Below, piece by piece: positions 46,801 through 58,159 of a DNA stretch of 64,000 nucleotides; the stretch's first letter is position 1, and the number at the start of each line of letters is the position of its first letter. The notes beneath the pieces are model-generated. The model made no database searches. It worked only from the letters and a program-made list of their open reading frames with translations, and had not been told where the DNA came from. A program made the position numbers and the translations under genes. Origin of the DNA: Turnera subulata (taxonomy: Eukaryota > Streptophyta > Magnoliopsida > Malpighiales > Passifloraceae); contig JAKUCV010007109.1 in the NCBI GenBank assembly GCA_028386065.3, positions 96,472-160,471 on the forward strand, in the 5' to 3' direction.

Positions 46801-49800
46801 AGTACAGATAATTACAACGCCATGATTCTTCCAAATTTTGAAGGTTGATTTCCCATGCTTCTTTTTCTGATTGATGCCGAGCAATGGCAGAATCAAGTTT
46901 CAATTCAATACTCTTAATCTGCTGCATGGCATTCTTAAGATCTCCGTCTCTGGAATGATTAAAAATAAAAGGTCAAACTTGAATGCCTCAAAACATAAAA
47001 CTCAGGTATCTTGTTCAGCCAAAAAGTAATGATGAACAGCATCATATGAGGATTAAACACAAATGATAGAGATAGCAGTTGGATTTTGTCACACTTATCA
47101 AGTTTCTTATGACAGATTTGCAAAGCCTGAGCTGTAAGCAGTTAGTAACGAGAGAGAGAGAGAGAGCATAAGAAGTACTCCAATGCAGAATTTGGAAAAT
47201 GAAAGTACCTCTGGGCCAGTTCTCTGTCATGATTAGCTAACGCATCCTGAAGATCTTGAAGAGCTTTATCCCTTTCCGCAGACAGCATAGACACTTCACC
47301 TTCAGCCTCCTAAAAACAGTAGAATCATCTTGAACAAGGCAATCTATACTTTACCTTACCACGGATTATACAAAAACAGTACCCCCTAAATGAAAGGATA
47401 CGATAAAGGTGTACCCTTAATGCTTCTTCAAGAGCTGTAAGTTGTTCCGAGTCCTTAGCTGCAGCCAGCTCAGCATCCTTTTTCTGCAGAAGTGTGTGAG
47501 CACGGATCTTATACGAGGAAAATTCATTCTCCAGTTGGCTGATCTGCAACATAAAAGTAGATGAAGTAACATACTAGAGAAGGATGCAAGAGCAACCTAA
47601 TGTTAAAAATTATTAATATGCGACCCCCCCCAGCCTGAGATTCAACCTCACAGTAACCTCCTTTTGGCAGCCATAACATGAATCGGAAAGGAGATGCCTA
47701 CATAATTAATGCCAGGATACAAAATTTCCACTCCTAAAAGCTACTAGTTAACTTGTGTATCACAATGATACAAGCTCACCCAACCAGAGAAAGGGGAAAG
47801 AGCTTCTCAAAAATTTTCACAGGTCACCTTTTCTACTCTTGCTTTCATCCCAACCTCAAACCTTCCTCTTGCCCACTGCCCACCCATCATTTGTCCAGAA
47901 CTAAACATCATGGTATAAGGAAAGATAACTTGATACCTCTGCTTTGGCAGCCACAAGTTCAGCATCTTTTCTGTTTAGAATCTGGCTTTGCGCAGACACT
48001 TCTACTTCCAACTGACCTGCCAAATAATGAAGCGTGGTTTATTTGGTCAAATCATAATGATCTAAGTTAAAAAATTTTAGTACAGCATAAATATTTACTT
48101 TTTATTTTGGCTGCTTCAACTTCGGCACGTATGCAGTTACTCTCAGCAATTTCTAGCTTCGTCTTCAGTTCCTGTAAAGCAGCTTCCCAGCTCTCCTTTT
48201 CTTTTTCCTGCAAGTACATTACATGTCGAGAAAGTGGAACTCAAAACATATGTAGGTACTAGGCAAGTAATAAGGAAAGACCAAACGAATGGCATGAACC
48301 ACGACCGAACTGCTATTAAAGAACCTTATCTTTATTCAGGTAGATAAAACATTATCTGGGCTGCAAATATCATAAAAATTCATAAAAGAATAATTCAAAA
48401 AAACAAAAGCATCACAGGGAAACTCACAAGAACAGTGTATGCCATTTGTTAGCAATTAGAATGTTCATCAATCACTATCATTTACTTCCAAGAGTAATGT
48501 AGTCAATGCCAGGATAAGCATTTGAACAAGTGGCATCTCCAATGTGAAATTGATGGATATCGTCCATGTAGTTAGACATTCTCCTAGAATAGTATTGGTG
48601 TTTGAAATATTGCCCTCAATCATTGACTAGCTTAAATAGCATGCTTAATAGCTAATGGAGATTTGCTGTGAGAGCAATATGACCCCCAAGTAAATGGTGA
48701 TAGTTAAAAAAGAACTTACCATCATCATTACATTATTATTCGTAACAGATTCATGGTAAAGAATATAGGAACCTAAATCACCAAAAATAACATTCAATTC
48801 ATACATGTTCAGATCTTTGGTGAGCAAGTTCTCCTTTTAAACTCTCCAAAGCAGCTTTAAGCCTTGCTGCTTCTCCACTTGAAGCTGCTTCCATCTCTGC
48901 AATCTTAGACTCTTTTTCTGCAACTACGACCTGCAAAAAAGATATTACCTCTTGAGTAAATATATTAATGTAGAAATTTCTAAAGCATCAAGCAAGCTGT
49001 AACCGAATCCACTGGAACACCTCCAGGTCAACACCAACTTGTCAAAAGAAATTGTAAATCTACATATTAAACACAAAGGTCTATGAAAAGGACGATATAA
49101 ATGGTAGACAGTTGTGTCTGTTTTAAATTTCGGAATAAAGTAGATCAACAAGAAACTGCTTAAGATTGAGCCTAACCTGAAGAGAGGATATAGTTTCAGT
49201 AGCCTTAGTCCTATCAGCTAAAGCATCAGCAAGTTGGCCTTCCAAATTCTCTATATTCTGAGCAAAAAGGAAAAGGAGGTCAGAGAATGTCTCTAGCAAA
49301 ACAGAGGGCAAAGATGGCATCCTTGCTTTATGATTAGAAAATAAACTGCAATTTAGGCAACTGAAATCGATTACCTTCTGATGTTTAGCAGATAGTTCAG
49401 CCAATGAAGCTTGCCTCTTTTCTTCAGCAGACTGTAGCAAACCCCGCAGGTCTTCCAACATCTAAAAGTAAACCAAGTATATATATATATAAAAACGGAG
49501 TAAACAAAAATATAGATATAAAAACATTCTGTGTAAGAAACGAAGAAAAAAAAAGAAAATATAAGTTTCTGGATAACTGTGTACATAAAGAACAAAGAGC
49601 CTTCCGGCAAAACATTCATAGCAAAGACAGATTGGAAGTATACCATAAGTAATTTGCCCTGAACTTGGATCAATTATTGCTAAACTAGATTTGCATTAAA
49701 AAAACTGGTAGACCAAGTACAATGAATAGCATCATGAAGAAGTACCAAACTGCATATTGACTTTCCTCAACATAAGCTATCATATCAAATCAACAAAGAT

Positions 49801-52047
49801 GGTGAACAGGATGATTAAAGTCATAATGCAGTGAAAGAATGGTAAAATAAGACTTCAAAGTACTTATTGGGGGCCAACTAAACATGAATTCAGATAGCCA
49901 AATAAAGTCCACAAAGATGTATGCAAATAAGAATGTCCATGAAAAGAAAAGGTAGGCAATGGGTTTACCTACGTGGATCAAATAAGGTATAGAGAGGAGT
50001 TCTTAAAGTCAAGTCACAGAAAATTGTTCAAAGATTTATTTTAATTAAACAGAAACTTCAAGTGCATCCATAAACATCCAGTACCTGGTCTTTCTCCAAA
50101 ATAGTCTGTTGTAATGCCTCAATAGCACTCTCTTTAGGTTGCAATGAACGACGCAATTCCTCAATATTATCACGCAGTCTGGATGTCAATGGCATTGCCA
50201 TTTATTCAAAGAGGAAATTGAAGCAGAACATAGAAACAAACAAAATTTTAGTTCAAGCGAAATAACTCTGTTTAAAGTGAAGATAAATTAATGATTAACA
50301 ATTTTGTTTGGCATCACACAAGCAACTTTTCATATTAATACACGAAGATAACAGTTAAAACTCAGTTGCATGTGATATTACATATGGAAGAGTACAACTA
50401 AAGGTTTTCAAACATGAGCCAGGATCAATACTTTCCAAAATCATCAAATTCTGATCTCATCAACTTGGAAAAAAGTTTCTAAGTTGGTTTCTTTGCTGCA
50501 TGGCAAATAAAAGTAAAAGGGATCTGATCAGATTGGCATATGAAGAACAAGTGTAGCAGCTAGAAAGATCAATCATGCAAGACTAAATAAAACATGCTCA
50601 CAACCACACAGATGATTCACTCATAAGATTTAACATTCATATTATATCACCTAAACATGATGCTTTTTATCCTTTTTTTGGAGGAGAATGGAAAATAAGC
50701 CCTAATATGCAGTTGATAGGAGAATTTTACTTATTGTTTGCGCTTCTTAGTTGCTGTCTCTCTGCATCCATTGCTTTCAAAGCTTCATTTGCTTGCAGCC
50801 TGGTACGCTCCAGTTCTTGCTGCAGAGATGATTGTTGGGCTGATGCTCGCTCAGCGGCTTCATTTACTTCATGAAACCGAGCTTCAGCGTCATCTTTTTC
50901 CTGAAAATGACAATCTCCAAGTGGCATAAACTCAATTTCCACATAAATATAGCCAAGGCAGCAGAAAGGCAATAAAGAGTAAGAAAACTGTCATAAAGAA
51001 TATTGCTCTCAATGCACATTAACATTTTGATTCAGAATATGGAAATGAAATAGAACCTTTTCACACTGGAGAGATGATGGAGTGCCAAATGTAATACAAA
51101 AATGGAAATATGACAAACAAGCAAACCCGGACAAATGAACCAGAGAGAAAAAATCAGGACAAGCAATAGCGAGACATAATTCACCTTCTGAAGATCTTGA
51201 ATGCGCTGTTTTGCTCGTTTATGAAGCCTTTGGAATTTGGTATCAAGTTCGGAGTACTTCTCTTCACGCTCTTTTATTTCTTGGTCTAATTTCTGTTGAG
51301 CTACAGAAAGGAAAAATGCCATATATTTAGACTAAGAAGGAAAAAAAGGATAAATTTCCACTGTCAAGGTCTCTCGCCAGAAGCAGGACTTGCCCTTGCC
51401 GCAGCCCTTGAGGATATTAATACAGTTTCATCTTTAAATATAAGTATAAAAGCGGGGTTCTAAAAGCAAACCAGTATTGCCTTGACCACAAAGCACCACT
51501 GCCTTTGCAAGCAATAACGATTGGACCCAGAGTCATTTACTGTAAATTCTTAAAACCTCCAAATATGTCAAGATAAAACCTGACCTTCAGCAAGCTTCCC
51601 GGAGAGCTCCTGAGCTTTTGCATCTGCCTCGGAGTACACCTCGCGAAGATGCTTCAAAGCCTCCTCCGCAGCACCTCGTGTCAATTTCTCTTCATGCAGC
51701 TCCTTACTCAAAGACTCGATCCTTCCACGCAGTTCTTCCACAACAGCAGACTCACCGGCCTCGCGACCGCTCGCCTCCGCTTCCTCAGAAGAACCACCGC
51801 GCTCGGATTGAACATCCTTCAACCCCTCGAACTGGGACTTAAGGAACTCGTTCTGAAGTTTTAGCTCCATGACCATCTGCACAAGCTGGTCATGCGTGCT
51901 CTCTTCCAAATGATTCCCATTCCCCAACCCGTTCTCCTTAGCAAGATCTCCATTGCGGCCATGGCCGCCACCTGATAACTGTTTCTCAATCTTTCCGGAA
52001 GGATCTTCCGCCGGCATTTCACCATCATTGCCTTCTTCAGCAGACAT
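43831..52047 (-). CDS. GRIP: Golgi-localised GRIP-domain golgin, 798 residues, 21 exons
   Basis: Coiled-coil tether of the trans-Golgi network, recruited by ARL1-type GTPases through its GRIP domain. Exons: 51585-52047, 51185-51300, 50731-50900, 50085-50178, 49375-49461, 49177-49257, 48805-48930, 48099-48207, 47937-48016, 47415-47543, 47209-47309, 46816-46949, 46570-46667, 46367-46486, 46187-46214, 46034-46092, 45351-45422, 45233-45280, 44727-44832, 44525-44583, 43831-43947; total 2397 bases, all GT-AG. The start gives MSAEEGNDGEMPAEDPSG. Residues about 60-715 are heptad-rich coiled coil (QRLHKRAKQRIQDLQK, LLQKKDAELAAAKDSEQ). The GRIP domain, about 722-768, has MTYLKNVILKLLETG, LLPVVAMLLQFSPEE and KCQQAYR. 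The end is SALSLFSRFSFS. The last exon lies 577 bp past the preceding one and is easy to miss. Length agrees with the single Arabidopsis GRIP protein. The gene is oriented opposite to PSAT. Confidence 0.94.
47150..47166. repeat. GA microsatellite in a GRIP intron
   Basis: About eight GA units in the intron between exons 11 and 12 of the GRIP gene. Confidence 0.9.
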
Positions 52048-52076
52048 TGTTACACTCACTGAAGTCTCTGCACACA

Positions 52077-52560
52077 ACCCCTACTCTCACCTGCCAGAAA
52101 CATTCAAAACTATAGAAATCCTAAATTACGAATAAGTCTCGTCCAGTTCTCACTTCACGAGTTAAACAAAATCAAGCAGAAAAAAAAAAAAACACAAATA
52201 CAAAATTAAAAAAAAAAACAGTTATAGCAAAAACAGTTAAGCCCAAAATAATCGCAATTTAGAAAAGTTGGACACAAGGTTGACCAGAGCAACAATCCCC
52301 TGCTTTACGATTCTAACTCCGCCAGTAAAGTAGCAATCACGGCGCAAGCTATAGAACGGAAGATCACAGCAAAAACTAACAATCGTGATCGAATCCGAAA
52401 TGCGGCGTGCTATGGAAGAAAGGAATTGAATAGGATCAAAGAGGCGCGTGAAATGGGGGGCTGTACCTTTGGTTTTGTAGCAGCAGGGAGAGGAGGAAAG
52501 GGGGAAAACGGTTCGCTGGAGATCTAATCGAAGTTGAATCTCTACTTTTTTATATATCTG
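52077..52560 (-). promoter_or_regulatory. probable 5' untranslated exon and leader intron of GRIP
   Basis: On the minus strand, CAAAACCAAAG/GTACAGCC (boundary at about 52466/52467) is a good donor, and GTGTGCAG/AGACTTCAG just upstream of the ATG is a good acceptor. This would be a leader intron of about 0.4 kb after a non-coding first exon beginning near 52.55 kb. No TATA box was recognised with confidence. Confidence 0.45.
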
Positions 52561-52977
52561 AGGGAGGAGGGAGGAATTGTGTTATGGAGAAAGAGTAAAA
52601 GAAACGTGAGATAGGAGGAGAAAGGATGGGAGAGCGACAGAGAGAGATCTCACGTTGTGCTTGCGCGCGAGAGGCCGACAAGAAACGGTGACGTTTCCGC
52701 CTGCCTCCTCACCTGAGATTGACAGGAGGGTGATATTCCGTTTTGGGGTGTTGGGAACGTTCAAAAAGTTTATTTATGGCGTTTTTTTTTCTTGTGAAAA
52801 ATACCTTATTAAAGTTTACTAAATTTTTTTGGTAATTACAGATTTTTATAGCCACCATTTTTTTTTTTTTTCAGTTTCATCACTTCCACATTAAGTTTAT
52901 CTGTTGTACCCATTGCAAAATTTTATCCACTTTGTAATTCATTTGTAGTCAACCTAAATTTTATTTACACAAAATAC

Positions 52978-53161
52978 CAATGTTGTAAACTCAGACCGGC
53001 CCGGCCGGTTGAACCCGGTAAAATGTGGCCCGGTTGGTTTTTTGGGTCAAAATTTTCTTTATAAATTTCTGATTGAACCCGGATTTGACCATTTTTAGAC
53101 TGGAAAATGGCGACCCTATGGCCCGACCGGTTCAACCTCCGGTCCAAATTTAATAACATTG
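52978..53161. mobile_element. hAT-type MITE, 184 bp, perfect 8-bp target duplication
   Basis: Ends are CAATGTTGTAAA and TAATAACATTG, short inverted termini. CAAAATAC flanks both sides (52970-52977 and 53162-53169). The inside contains GGCCCGGCCGGTTGAACC and, inverted near the other end, CCCGACCGGTTCAACC, so the element can fold back. Non-coding. Confidence 0.88.
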
Positions 53162-53232
53162 CAAAATACTGTTAAGAGTTCCCTTATAATTTATTTATTT
53201 ACTTAATTTAAGATCTATAATCTAAAAAGTGT

Positions 53233-53282
53233 AAAAGAGATACTAACTCTTGGATCACAAAAAAAAAAAGAGATACTAACTC
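53233..53282. repeat. 17-bp direct repeat around a 16-base A-tailed insert
   Basis: AAAAGAGATACTAACTC occurs at 53233-53249 and 53266-53282. The insert is TTGGATCAC followed by As. The related copy B has only one version (AAGATACCAAC at about 54096), so the unoccupied state is visible in the same window. Confidence 0.85.
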
Positions 53283-53940
53283 AACATAATAAAATTACAA
53301 ATATCTTTATATCCATCTCAACATAATTAGAAAGGATGGATTTATGTTGACTGTGATCATTAAGCATCTTATATTTGTTAGAAGAGATAGATTTATGAAA
53401 TAGTCATTATACAAAGTGATAATGGTGGATGTATTGGATTTTGATTTATAATAAATTTGACAAACTTCACCTAAAAACTCAATAGTTATTTTAGAATAGT
53501 TATCCTAAACAATTGGAAAATGCTGGTGAACTAATGAATGTTGTTGTGAGCTAAGACTACTCCTATTCCTCGTGGGACAATGGGGGCTTGGCTTGGTATC
53601 AATGTTTTATACAGCTCTGTTGGTGGAGTGAGTTACGATATCTTGAATACCCATTTAAACTATATACATTTGTGTTTTAAATTTATTTTTAATAATTATT
53701 TTACATTTTAAGAGAATTTAACCGAAGAAGTGAAGGCTGAAACAATTTTAAACGTTAGGTGAGGAATTGTCATTGTAACATGTGATAGGATGTATTGGAT
53801 TTTTATGTATAGTAAATTTGAGAATTTTTCAACTAAAATTCTGAATAATCATTTTGGATTAGTCATTTTTTTCCTTTTTTAAAGTTGTGATAACGGTGCA
53901 TGTTTTGGAGTTGTCATTTTCTTCGGTTGATCACTTTTAT

Positions 53941-54110
53941 ACTATGTTCATCTATTTTTGTTTCTCGTTGTAAAATATCATCCACTTGGTAATCATTATT
54001 AGTAGTCAACCTAAATCTCATTTACACAATACTACTAAGCCACTCTTGTAATTTATTTATTTTCTAAATTTAAAATCTATAATTTGGAAAGTATGAAGAT
54101 ACCAACTTTT
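53941..54110. repeat. dispersed duplicate, copy B (uninterrupted)
   Basis: Diverged relative of copy A at 52890-53290. It reads straight through the two insertion points of copy A and so serves as a related empty site. Confidence 0.8.
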
Positions 54111-54163
54111 GTGTGTTTAATTAGTATATTTACAATTATTTTTATAAACTCAAATATAAAATT

Positions 54164-54219
54164 AAGTTAACTAGTGATAACTGGGGTCTCCAAGTTAACT
54201 AGTGATAATTGGGGTCTCC
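54164..54219. repeat. 28-bp tandem duplication
   Basis: Two adjacent 28-bp units beginning AAGTTAACTAGTGATAA and ending GGGGTCTCC differ by one base (C or T). Confidence 0.9.
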
Positions 54220-55291
54220 AGTATAAGATACATGTCTTTGCAATGTGAAGAGCTCATTTCAAGACATTAAAAGTTTGATCCTCTTCTTTATGGAATGACT
54301 CCCTATTAACAAGAAAAGAAAAGTGTCCACCCCAAACACTTTTGGGTGAATAAAAAAATATATATATATATGGAGGAAAGAGAGGAGATGGGTCATTGAC
54401 TTGCAAAACTTTTCAAAGTTTAATTCTGATCGGCATTATTCTCACTTTAAAGTTTAAACAATACATACGGATGCTAGTATAATCATCAGATTTCAAAACT
54501 GAATGAAAAACTTCGTCCTTCCAAGTTGAAACCACTTCTTCTTTGAACAAATAGAGAAGGCATATAAAAAATTGAAGAATTTCATTTTCGAATTAAGTGG
54601 GAAGACATCATCACAAATTGAGAATAAAAAGAGCACTTTATGTTGTACCTCTACGCCACCAGCTTCTTTTTATTTTTATTATACTATTCTCATTATCCGT
54701 TTTTTTTGGTTGTATAAAGTTGAAACTAATTTTCTGTTCAAAAGGGTTTGAATCGAATTGCTGGTTAGCTTGATATTTAAGATCAAATTTAAGTATTCGC
54801 TCTGTACATTGCTGCACTGCACGCTTAACCCATTGACCATCATGCGTTCACATGTAAAATAACTAGAGGTTGCTGGTCCAAGCCTGAAAATCTACGTGTC
54901 GCCGCAACTGCCTATTGAAGCCTAATGCCATTACAACGTGCACTGCCACCACAAGAAGGAACAAGATAGCTCATCCCAGAGGATTGTTATCATTACCTCC
55001 GGCTAGTTCAGTTGTAATTTATAATGCCTCGAGAAGATAACGAAAGCAGCTTCTCCAGCTCAAAATTTCAACTTCTGAAATTTGATTAGTGAACCTCGGC
55101 CTATGAATTATAGATGGCTACAAATGATGACCTATAACAGCTATTACAAGTTTTTCCTTTGATTATGTTGGAACTTGTATACATATCTCCTATTGAAGGA
55201 CGCCGTTGCATCTGCTGCGGAGATCTTTGCCTGGACCAACTCAAGTCCCGGCGTTGTTCAACTCCCCGGAAAAAAGGCCAGCAAAAACAAT
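54220..55291. other. intergenic, no gene recognised
   Basis: Downstream flank of the serine acetyltransferase gene, likely including its 3' untranslated region. No repeat or open frame of interest. Confidence 0.5.
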
Positions 55292-58158
55292 TTAATTTGC
55301 TTTAGAAATATTACCTGAAAAATAGAAAATGAGCATGATTTGAAAGCTGCAAGAGGAGAAGCGAAAGTCCTATTCTTGATTCTTAAATGCTACCAAGAAG
55401 CAAAATGGATTGGTCTCAGAATAAAAGAAGGAATAGAGAGAGACTAAAATCAAAAGTACAGAACGAAATTGGAAACCTCTGAGGTTTGAGAACACAGTAG
55501 CACCACATACAAATACGCTGGTCTCAAACTCATCAATGTTTTCATCAAACCCATCTGGGAGAAAGACAGGACTTACCATTGGATCTTCCCTCTCTAAATG
55601 TAACGGCTACATGTTCAAAGAATTCTTTGCTAGCATCTGCACAGTCAAAGAAGTTTTGATGTAAGTAGCTCAAGCACTAGACTGCTGAATTATCATCAGC
55701 CAGAACTACAACAAAACATATGAGGTATGAACAGTTAAGGCTCAGATTATAGCCTGAAGTGATTGTAACTGCAACACTTTCATAAGCATTTTTATGATAT
55801 ATCTTTGTAAAGTTGATAAAGAGACTAGCTCAGGATTGATTAACTATTTCACCTTCTGGTTTGTCAAATCTTTAATTAACACCAATGCAACTATCTCATA
55901 AACTTTTAGCCACCTGATGGACGTGCAGTATCCTAATCATATTGGAAGCTCTGTTCCAAAAAAGAAGATAGAAGTGCGCAGAGAAAAAATAATGTATATG
56001 CTCCTGCAAATTGCATACCATGCTTCATCGTTAGAGATGGATGTTTCTCATCTATGAATCCTATCACCTTCGCTGGAGTTCCTGCCAACATGCTTCAAAT
56101 GCAGGAACAAAATAACAAATTTCTCAGATCACACTGGTTAAACTAATTCCTTGAACTATTCATGTATAGATAAGTCAGACATAACTGTCCCACCTATGCG
56201 GGGGAGCATCCTTGAGTACTAGAGAACCAGCAGCTATCATAGCCCCTTCACCTATTCTTATATTCCCCAGTATAGTCACACATGCTCCAATCAAAGCACC
56301 ATCTCCGACTTTTGGATGGCGGTCACCAATTTCTTTCCCAGTACCTCCTAAAGTAACCCCCTGCAAAACAGCTATGCCATAAGCACAGGCAGTGCCATAA
56401 AACTGTAAACAGATGATGACTTCTAAAGAATCCAATGCATCAATAGTTCCCATAATACATACCCGTCACTTTTTAACAGGGAATCCATGATTGTTCAAAT
56501 TATACATCTTATAAGACAGAAATGGAGGTAAAATGATTACAACAAGTCTTTCCAACGCAAAAAACACATCCACACAGAGTTGCCAGCCCAATTGTGAGAT
56601 CAAAAGACAAGCAATATGCAAAAGACGTGAAGGTAACAGATGTATGAGACATAAAGTGATGGGCAGAGGAGAAGAGCAGGGCTTGCTTACATGCATCAAT
56701 GACACTCTGTTTCCAACAACAGCAGTTTCACCGATGACCACACCTGTCCCATGATCCAATAATATCCCTTCTCCAATTTTGGCAGCTGTAGAATGAATGA
56801 AACACGGTAAAAAGTCGGTATACGTAGCAGCCAGACAGAAGCCTTCATTATTTTATACCATTCAAAGTTAAAACGAACCATTTAGTACACAATTCTCCAT
56901 TTATTTGCTCATGCAATATGTCAACAGCTATTAAGAAAGCAATCCCGACATAAAAGCTTTGCAGATATATAGTTCAGCTGCCCACATCTTCTCTTACATC
57001 ACTTGTAAAGGATGCATGATGAATTGCAAAACTCTACATCCATGTCTACATGGATTAGGAGAAACAAGAGAAACAACTGTACCTGGATGTATGTCAATTC
57101 CAAAAACCTGGGCAAAACGAAATGAAAAACATTACTGGTTGAGGAAATAAACCCAGACCAACAACTGGTCCTGCATACAGATGTGCAAGTACCTCGCTTA
57201 TTCGACTCTGCAACGCCAAGGCCAATACTTTCCGTCCATTTTTCCATAAAACATGCGCTACTCGATGTGATTGCAAAGCATGGTAACCCTGTTAATTTCA
57301 GACTAATTGTCAAGCTCAATTCCAACCCTTCAACTCCACATGCACACTGAAGCTTAAACTTCAATAACCAAGTCAATTTGAAGTGAGAAAAGAAACCTTA
57401 AGATACAATACAGCCGAGCAATAAGACAAACAAGCAGGATCCCGGTCTTTAAATGCCTGGCAGAGAAAGAAATATAATGAGACAATTAAAAACAAATGCA
57501 CCATTGTGGACAATCAATCAACCGTTCTGACATAGATAAAGCACAGACACAATACTCTGCAGATGAATTTTTTTACCTGCACATCAAGACGAATAGAGCG
57601 TTGAATGCCTCTATCATGCATGATTACATCAGAAATAGTATCCAATAACTGAGTAGCTAAAAGGGTAGGATTCTGTAACCGATTCGCCAGCACAAACGCC
57701 AATGCCTGCTCCAAGCAATCATGCGACAAGATACTTGCGTAAAGGAAGCTACTCAAAATGGGTTCCTTCTCAGCCTGAAACAACAACAACATTCCACCAT
57801 TAAACAAAAACTCAATTCAAAAACAGAGTAGAATCGCAAAATTCCCGAGAATGTTGAAAAATCAACGCAACAAACCCACTTCTATCTTGGCTTCTTCCTT
57901 AACGGCGTTCCAAATCGGGTCACCCGAATTGGGTGCAGGGTAGAGAACAGAGTCCGAGTCCGGACTCCGGAATCCCATCGCATAAACCGGGAACATTCTC
58001 TCGACAGAGAAACTGGAAGGGAGGAACGAGTCGTCGTCCGCTTCCGCCTCTCCTCCATTCTCTGCTGCGTCGTCCTTGACGTTCAACCGCCGCGACAACA
58101 TGTCGTGGAGTGGGGGAGAAGAGGCCCCCCAGCAACTCTCCTCGCTCACACAAGCCAT
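55292..58158 (-). CDS. SERAT3: serine O-acetyltransferase, SERAT3 type, about 358 residues, 10 exons
   Basis: Transfers acetyl from acetyl-CoA to serine, giving O-acetylserine for cysteine synthesis. Exons: 57880-58158, 57577-57774, 57397-57456, 57193-57288, 57083-57107, 56691-56785, 56194-56360, 56019-56092, 55577-55636 and a proposed 55292-55314; total 1077 bases. The N-terminal helical domain has DPIWNAVKEEA and HDCLEQALAFVLANRLQNP. The left-handed beta-helix domain has GIDIHPAAKIGEGILLDHGTG with Asp230/His231, LMHGVTLGGTG with His251, and the closing PPHSMLAGTPAKVIG. The many introns and N-terminal extension favour the SERAT3 class over the near-intronless SERAT1/2 genes. The last exon is the weak point: joining 55314 gives NGNISKAN and a stop, but another acceptor at about 55559 (CTCCCAG) could give a different tail. 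Under the proposed model there is no C-terminal Ile, the residue used to bind O-acetylserine(thiol)lyase. Confidence 0.9.
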
Positions 58159-58159
58159 G

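Larger units (their letters stand above)
52890..53290. repeat. dispersed duplicate, copy A (interrupted by a MITE)
   Basis: Blocks such as TAGTCAACCTAAATT, TTATTTACACAA, TAATTTATTTATTT and GATCTATAAT recur in the same order in copy B (53941-54110). Copy A is split at 52977/53162 by a MITE and carries an A-tailed short insert at 53250. Copy B has neither. Confidence 0.85.
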
